Source: Chondrosia reniformis
Lineage: Eukaryota > Porifera > Demospongiae > Chondrillida > Chondrillidae
NCBI GenBank assembly: GCA_947172415.1
Contig: OX359189.1
Coordinates: 5,656,501 to 5,720,500, forward strand
Length of the DNA: 64,000 nt
Reading direction: 5' to 3'
Part shown: positions 58,801-64,000 of the stretch, piece by piece
Position numbering within the stretch: position 1 is the stretch's first letter
How the letters are laid out: each line of letters begins with the position of its first letter
Made by a program: the position numbers and the translations under genes
The notes under the pieces: model-generated
Database searches by the model: none
What the model saw: only the letters and a program-made list of their open reading frames with translations
Told to the model about the DNA's origin: nothing

Positions 58801-61800
58801 AGAAAACATAAAAAGAAAAGCAAATCTCAGAAGAAGAAAGGCAGCAGTAATGCTCCTACTGAATCTGTTGAACGACAGTCATCCTCAGATGTTCTTGAAG
58901 ATCAGCAACTGACTGTCGCTGTCTCACCATCAAAAGCTAAAAAGAAGAAGCGAAAGAAAACAACTGGTAGCTCAAGTGATGATGGATTTTTAGGAGATGA
59001 AAAAGCTGAAGTAACACACAACAAAAGCAAGAACAAAAAAAAGAAGCCACAAAAGCTAAACCTCCTAGCTACCACTAGTAAGACTGAAGAGTCCAGCTCT
59101 GACAAAAGTATCAGCCCATCTAAGGAAAAAAGTTCACCAAAATTAAGCCCATCCTCCAAATCTTCAAGACTAAAAAGTTTTACTCCCTTGGAGATGGGTC
59201 CAGATGACGATCCTCTCTTTGGTTCATCTCCTACATTTTCTTTTCTCAGTGCTGCAGAGAGGGTTGAGAAAGTTAAGCAGTTCCTTTTGAGACAAATTGA
59301 AGGACGACAACATCTTTTATCTACTCCTTCTACAGATACTGCTTTTGACAATGAAGAATCTTTTGGCCCCTCCCTCTCTGTTCTCCCCCATGCCTCCCAA
59401 CTTCCAGAGGTAGTGTTAATCATTCCTCTTAGATCAGATGGTTTGTTCCTTTTACCACATCAAATTGAAGCTTTGCCCCAGTCTATCCACGAGAAGCTCC
59501 ACAATATTCTGGTTACATGGCTCATTACTTCAGTTGTAGAGGAGACTCCATTTGGTGCTAATACAATTGAGAGAAAGCGCTTGGGTAGTTCAATTTCAGA
59601 TTCAGAATTTACAGGAATCCTTTTGGAAGACTCTGTGCTTTCTGTTTCTTCAGGCAGTATGACATTTGCAATCAGTGGTTTTGTCCAGACTCTCTATGCT
59701 GGCAAGCCTGCCATTGTGTGTGCTCCAAGTGGACAGGATCCTGTTGAAGGCTATCTCAAAAGTGTTTCCTTTTCCAACCTACTTTCAGCATTGAGCATGC
59801 AAGAGGCAGTCCAGCACTTGCTAGAGAAACTCACTGATGAGAATTCACCAATTTTGTCCCTCCCTTTATTTGATATAATGGTCATATCAAATGACACTGG
59901 GCCACTGTCAAGACACATAGGCTTCCATTGGGATGCTATTCAGCCAAACACCACCAGCCCTTCAGGGGTCAGCTCTAGTGAGCCTGTTCAGAATACTGCA
60001 GTGGTTATACAGAGTCACAGTCTGTACAAAGGAAGTTTTATATTTCAGTTACTCAGTAGAATCTCAGCTGCAGCCTTGGATGTGTCTGGATTGCGCACAG
60101 CCTATTTATCTGATGGGAAGATTAGTGTAGCCTTAGCCATTCGAGGGGTAAATGCTGTCTCCACAATTGCAGACATAGTTGGCCCAGATGATCCCAGCCT
60201 TGCTGCCATCACAGATCCGCACTCCCTCAGTGCCAAATTTGGAAAGCCGGGAGAGGAGCTTGTCCAGTTCCCCCATGCACATTTTGGAGCTGGTGCTTCA
60301 ATTGCCAAATGGTTTGGTGGAAGGTGTAATTTGTTTGACAGAACTATAGTAGGAATGACTGATGCAGAAACTAAATTTGAGAGAAGAAAGCGTCAAAAAG
60401 TAAGATTTTCTGATACTCCAATCGAATGCCCTACATCTCCTGAGGAAGCTGTCATTCCCAGTCCAATGGTGATTTTACTGGTATATCCTGTTAGCAAGGT
60501 GCTGCTAGTCATTCCTCCTCATGTCTATCCCTCTTCTTATGGAACTGTGATTGAAACAGTTTCAAAATTAGGGTTTGCTGTTAGTGGAGTCCGGAGGGTA
60601 CGTCTTAATGCTAAACGGGCTAGCCTTCTTCAGATACCAAAGCAGTATATGGAGCTATATTTGCCAAGAGGTACCATTCTCATGTCAGGATCAGATGCTA
60701 TATCATCACCCACTTCTCCAACTATTCAACCTGCTCTGCCTAGTACTCCTCCAAGGCCATCTCTGATTTTAATTCTTGAAAAAGAAAATGCTATCAGGCA
60801 CCTAAGTATACTGGTACAGTCCATTTGCCATTCCCTGCAAAATTCTACCTCGGCAGTTTGTAGTCCAGGAGAGCCTTCTAGCTACTCTAGTACATACTGG
60901 ATACATGGAGTTGCATTGCCTGAGAAATTCAGTGATATTTTTGGGCCAGTTATTAATTCGCCTACTAAACCAGTACACGACTATGGAAATGATACTAAGC
61001 CTAACAAAAAGTGGGAGGAGGAGCTAGTTCTTGTTGGAATACCAGGAGGAAACAGCCTTGAGACTGTTGCAGGATTCTTACAGGATGCTCTAAATGCAAG
61101 TGCAACCCGCGTTATCTCAGAACCCCAACGTGGTTTTGATCTCCTTGGTATGAAGTGGTTAGTGGCCCTTTCAAGATATCAAGTGAAGCAGATGATCCCC
61201 AACCTCTTCACCGGAAGTACCTACAACGTGGAGAACTTAACTAATGTTCAAATGTTTTTCATAGCCCTTAAAGCCATTTCTGGACATAAAAGGCTTGAAA
61301 TGCAACTAAAAGATAATTCAAGCAAAACATTGTCCACCGTGAGAAAGATAATTCATTCGTTAGATTCTGGGGCAGCATATTCAATGATTTGCCTTCTATT
61401 TGATGAAAAGGAGCTCTTTTCAGATCCTACCAACTCCACTCTCACTCAATTCTTTCCTCCAATTATGCAGCACAGGCAGAATATTTTACAGAGCTACCTT
61501 GCTCCCAAACCTTGCCTAACCACTGTGATATCAGTGGATGTGGAGCAGTACAAGTCGTTTCTAAAAATACTGCATAAAATAGTGCGTTGCAATGCCATGC
61601 TGGTTGGGTGTACATCTATTAAAAAGAAAGGAGCTCAAATCTCAAAGGTAATCATTAAATTATTCATTTTTCAAAGAAAACGTGAAAGGGACCCTTGGCT
61701 AGAATATAGATTATATACTGTATACATAGTGCCTCTTTCTGTAACAAGTAATAATTGTTTTGAGGTACAGTAGAACCTCACTTATCCAATTCAAATGGGG

Positions 61801-63960
61801 CCAGACCATTGCCAGATAAGTGAATCACAATATTCTTAATACATTTTGCACAATAATAACGTTATTAATACAGTGTGCAAGTACTCGTCCGCACGTTTCT
61901 CTTGAGTTGCTCCGTCCTTCAGGCGGTCTAGTACTGCTACTTTATCCTCTGGGGTACGAACTACACACTTTCCTTTCCTGAAATTACTCTTGTCACTGCT
62001 CAAAGTAGCCATTTATTTGTTATGACTATGAAGGTCGGATAATCCGAGCAGCCGGTTAATTGGGGTGCGGATAAGTGAGGTTCTACTGTATGTAGTGTAC
62101 CAGATACAGCTACATACATACAATACATATATACATACATAATTGTGGACAAGCTTGCTGTTGTCCCTACAAGAATTCGTCTGTACATTGAGGGTGTACC
62201 CCTGAAAAGACTATCAATTTTCTTGTGCCTTAAATAGATTTTTATTTTGTCATTATATTAGTGATTGATCAGCATCCATCTTGTCTTCAGCTTACTTTTG
62301 CATTCTAGTTCATACACATATCTTCTACCATATGCATGGTGTTACATACAATATGTACTGATTCCTTATAAGAGTGATGGTTGTTTTCAGTTAATGGGTA
62401 TATTTACCTAAAATACTGTATTCTAAAGGTGTGCTTGTATTCTCTTATTTAGCATATCATTCTGGCAGTGCAAAGGGAAAATGCCATTTGGTATTTGAGC
62501 CAGGAATTGAAATATTTCCAGCAAGCCTCGCAAATTAGCTCAAATTCTGTGGAATGTAAGTTGATTACTTCCTTGTGTTTCATTGCTAAATTGGCTATTC
62601 AATTTTCTCTGTCCTCTTGGTCAGTAATAATTTTTGTTGGCTCAACCTAGCGCTCAGTATTACTGGACTTCAGTTGCGCCTCTCTCGATTGTTTAGTTTA
62701 GCACAAATTTTCAGCTGATTATCCATCTCACACTTGGCTTATATACATTAGTCCATCAGCTCTTAACTCCCATTTTCACACATACAGTACATACACTGTG
62801 TATATGCTATTATGAAAGACTGCATTTTGGTGCATCCAGGGTCTGACTCCTATGAAAGAGCCTGTGAGGATATTGATACATACTTCCCTAATGGACTCTG
62901 TTGTAGTCCTGATTCTGTCAGTTCAATGATGCTTACCTCTAAGGTAAGTTGATAATACTGGTTTCTTTTTAGATATGGCTTCATGGTTAATTTAAACTAG
63001 AATTAATAGCAACTGATTTACTCTTGTGAGTGTAGTGCAACTGATTATCTAAATATGTACTGCATGTGATTTCTGTTAGGAAAACTTTCCTTGTATTGAC
63101 CAACCAATGCTATACGATTCTGAGTGGTGCTTGTCAACTTCAGGAGAGTCACCACTTACTGAGACGACTTGTATCTTGATTCACCAAATGGCTTTCACTT
63201 CACTCCCAGAGTTGCTTGAGGGATTACAGGCATTGCGTTTTGTAGTGAAGCATCTTATGCTAATAATGCTGTCTTCTGACAGAGCCCGTTGCCTGGCTGT
63301 TGTTGCTGAGAAACCAGAGGTTTGTTCGAAACCACTTGATGTAAAATACATTCCCTCTTATGTTACTTTTGACATCAGCCTTTTGTAATTGGTATGGTGT
63401 TTGTGTTTACGAAGATGTTTACTATTTACAGAAAGCATCAAGTTTGACTGGTTTGTGTTTGGCTGTTGTCCTAAGAAGAGACAATGCTGCCTCCTGTTTC
63501 CATTCTTTAGTTCAAAGGTAAGGATATACCAAGTCAGCAGAGCTCTTGGTCTCAAACAGAGATCTGCTGATTTGGTATTACAATTTGCAATTTAGAATAT
63601 TTGCTTATTTGGCTGTGCTTCGGTACTGCATAGTGACAGGTGTATGCGTTCCACTGTTCCATAATGCATACAGTTAATATGGCATGCAAGGACACTATTG
63701 TAAAAAGGTTGTGTGAAATAATGGTTTTGTCTTTCATTTTTTCTGTAGTAATCAATCTTTGAGGGAACTCTTACAACATGTAACATTCCCTTCCAATTTA
63801 AAACAGGTATGTATGTCAGGATTACTTCACTTGGTATTACTGTGCTACAACTGGTAGCTGAGATAGTAATTAACGGCTTCATAATGTTTAATCATTCATT
63901 TATTTTAATGTCCCTCTTTTGCTTTAGGTCTCGACCTTCTTTGACACTTTGAAACAGTAA
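52848..63960 (+). CDS. DNAAF8: Multi-NDK-like-domain protein, probable DNAAF8 (C16orf71) orthologue
   Basis: Ten exons: 52848-52925, 53165-53813, 58186-58369, 58581-61647, 62453-62555, 62840-62943, 63080-63319, 63432-63517, 63749-63806, 63928-63960; phases agree and give 1533 residues. The first ~370 residues are acidic and probably disordered, with short helical motifs (AVEDKIDDLL, VMKQLVAKYL) and EPPIILDLR. A Lys/Ser-rich stretch follows (~375-460). From ~770 on there are several nucleoside-diphosphate-kinase-like modules: ALAIRGVNAVSTIADIVGPDDPSL...HFGAGAS, VILLVYPVSKVL...RRVRL, ILILEKENAIRHL, HIILAVQRENAIWYL and WSDSYERACEDIDTYFP. The first module has Phe where NDK has its catalytic His, so enzyme activity is unlikely. 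The order of the short motifs recalls vertebrate DNAAF8, a cytoplasmic factor for axonemal dynein assembly; this rests on memory of weak motifs. Another NDK-like ciliary protein is the main alternative. Confidence 0.6.
53814..58185 (+). other. 4.4-kb intron of the DNAAF8-like gene
   Basis: By far the longest intron in the window. Apart from a possible hAT-like element near its start, it holds AT-rich sequence with TACGTA patches (56435-56525) and no frame that resembles a protein. I see no nested gene. Confidence 0.6.
53935..54509. mobile_element. Possible hAT-like non-autonomous element
   Basis: Starts CAGAGGCGGTGGAAC and ends GTTCTGCTGCCTATG, which are imperfect inverted copies; G-runs and C-runs lie just inside each end (GGGGGGG, CCCCCC). 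A CAGAGG start is typical of hAT elements. A clear 8-bp target duplication is not visible, so the ends are provisional. Confidence 0.35.
61768..62088 (-). mobile_element. Pogo/Tigger-like TIR element with transposase remnant
   Basis: Perfect 20-bp terminal inverted repeats (CAGTAGAACCTCACTTATCC and its complement), both flanked by TA. The minus strand inside contains a short frame beginning MATLSSDK and including TPEDKVAVLDRLKDG, which resembles the N-terminal helix-turn-helix of pogo transposases. The rest of a transposase is missing. It lies in intron 4 of the DNAAF8-like gene. Confidence 0.75.
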
Positions 63961-64000
63961 TCTCTTGGGATCATTCTTTCTGTACTGTATGTAACAAGTC

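Noticed and set aside
58902-59423. Long minus-strand frame opposite the DNAAF8-like exon
   Set aside because: It is the mirror of a Lys/Ser-rich coding region (giving Phe/Leu runs); no motif, and the plus-strand frame is clearly the coding one.

Overview
The window is animal nuclear DNA. Genes have many short introns with GT-AG boundaries, both strands are used, neighbouring genes sit very close together, and intergenic DNA is AT-rich. The gene set is metazoan: a BRWD/PHIP chromatin reader, mitochondrial ribosomal protein uS9m, a THAP zinc finger, a fucosyltransferase-like enzyme, secreted DOMON/cysteine-rich proteins and an NDK-like protein resembling the dynein-assembly factor DNAAF8. The compactness, the many TACGTA palindromes and the low sequence similarity to vertebrates suggest a sponge (perhaps Amphimedon). 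That is inference; no marker in the window proves it. I built the exon models by hand from splice sites, reading-frame phase and family motifs.

Layout. 881-12654 (minus): about 31 exons of a BRWD/PHIP orthologue whose 3' end seems to lie beyond the left edge. 12704-17461 (plus): MRPS9 in 13 exons, its ATG only 49 bp from the BRWD ATG. 18413-18634 (minus): a THAP-domain exon, divergent from an intronless fucosyltransferase-like frame (18976-20262, plus) whose apparent membrane anchor (18853-18963) is cut off by one in-frame TGA. 20600-23600 and 27850-31890: repeat-rich spacers with a ~0.9 kb repeat in two copies, a ~170-bp satellite and fragments of a LINE with a REL-type endonuclease.

24949-52660 (minus) is the most interesting part: four tandem paralogues, called here DomA (24949-27524), DomB (33405-35821), DomC (37993-45868) and DomD (47919-52660). 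Each encodes a signal peptide, a ~155-residue DOMON domain on three exons, a Thr/Pro-rich linker, a cysteine-rich region of CXCXC type (Balbiani-ring/VEGF-C tail-like) and a separate last exon for a ~50-residue cysteine cap ending in YC-[ST]-W-x-C. DomA and DomB lie in a recent 4.2-kb duplication. DomC has serial duplication of whole ~0.7-kb exon+intron units, and DomD has internal duplication of 126-bp and 117-bp coding units. In all four, the frame before the last intron runs into a stop at the splice donor, so the cap exon is easily missed.

52848-63960 (plus): a 10-exon gene for a ~1533-residue protein with a disordered acidic/lysine-rich N-terminal half and several degenerate NDK-like modules, probably DNAAF8. 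It is divergent from DomD across 187 bp.

Mobile DNA is widespread: pogo-like TIR elements with TA duplications (9112, 16164, 61768), a hairpin insertion with 11-bp direct repeats (10383), a ~700-bp foldback element in an intron of both DomA and DomB, and several short sequences with a hammerhead-ribozyme-like core as found in Penelope-like elements and retrozymes.
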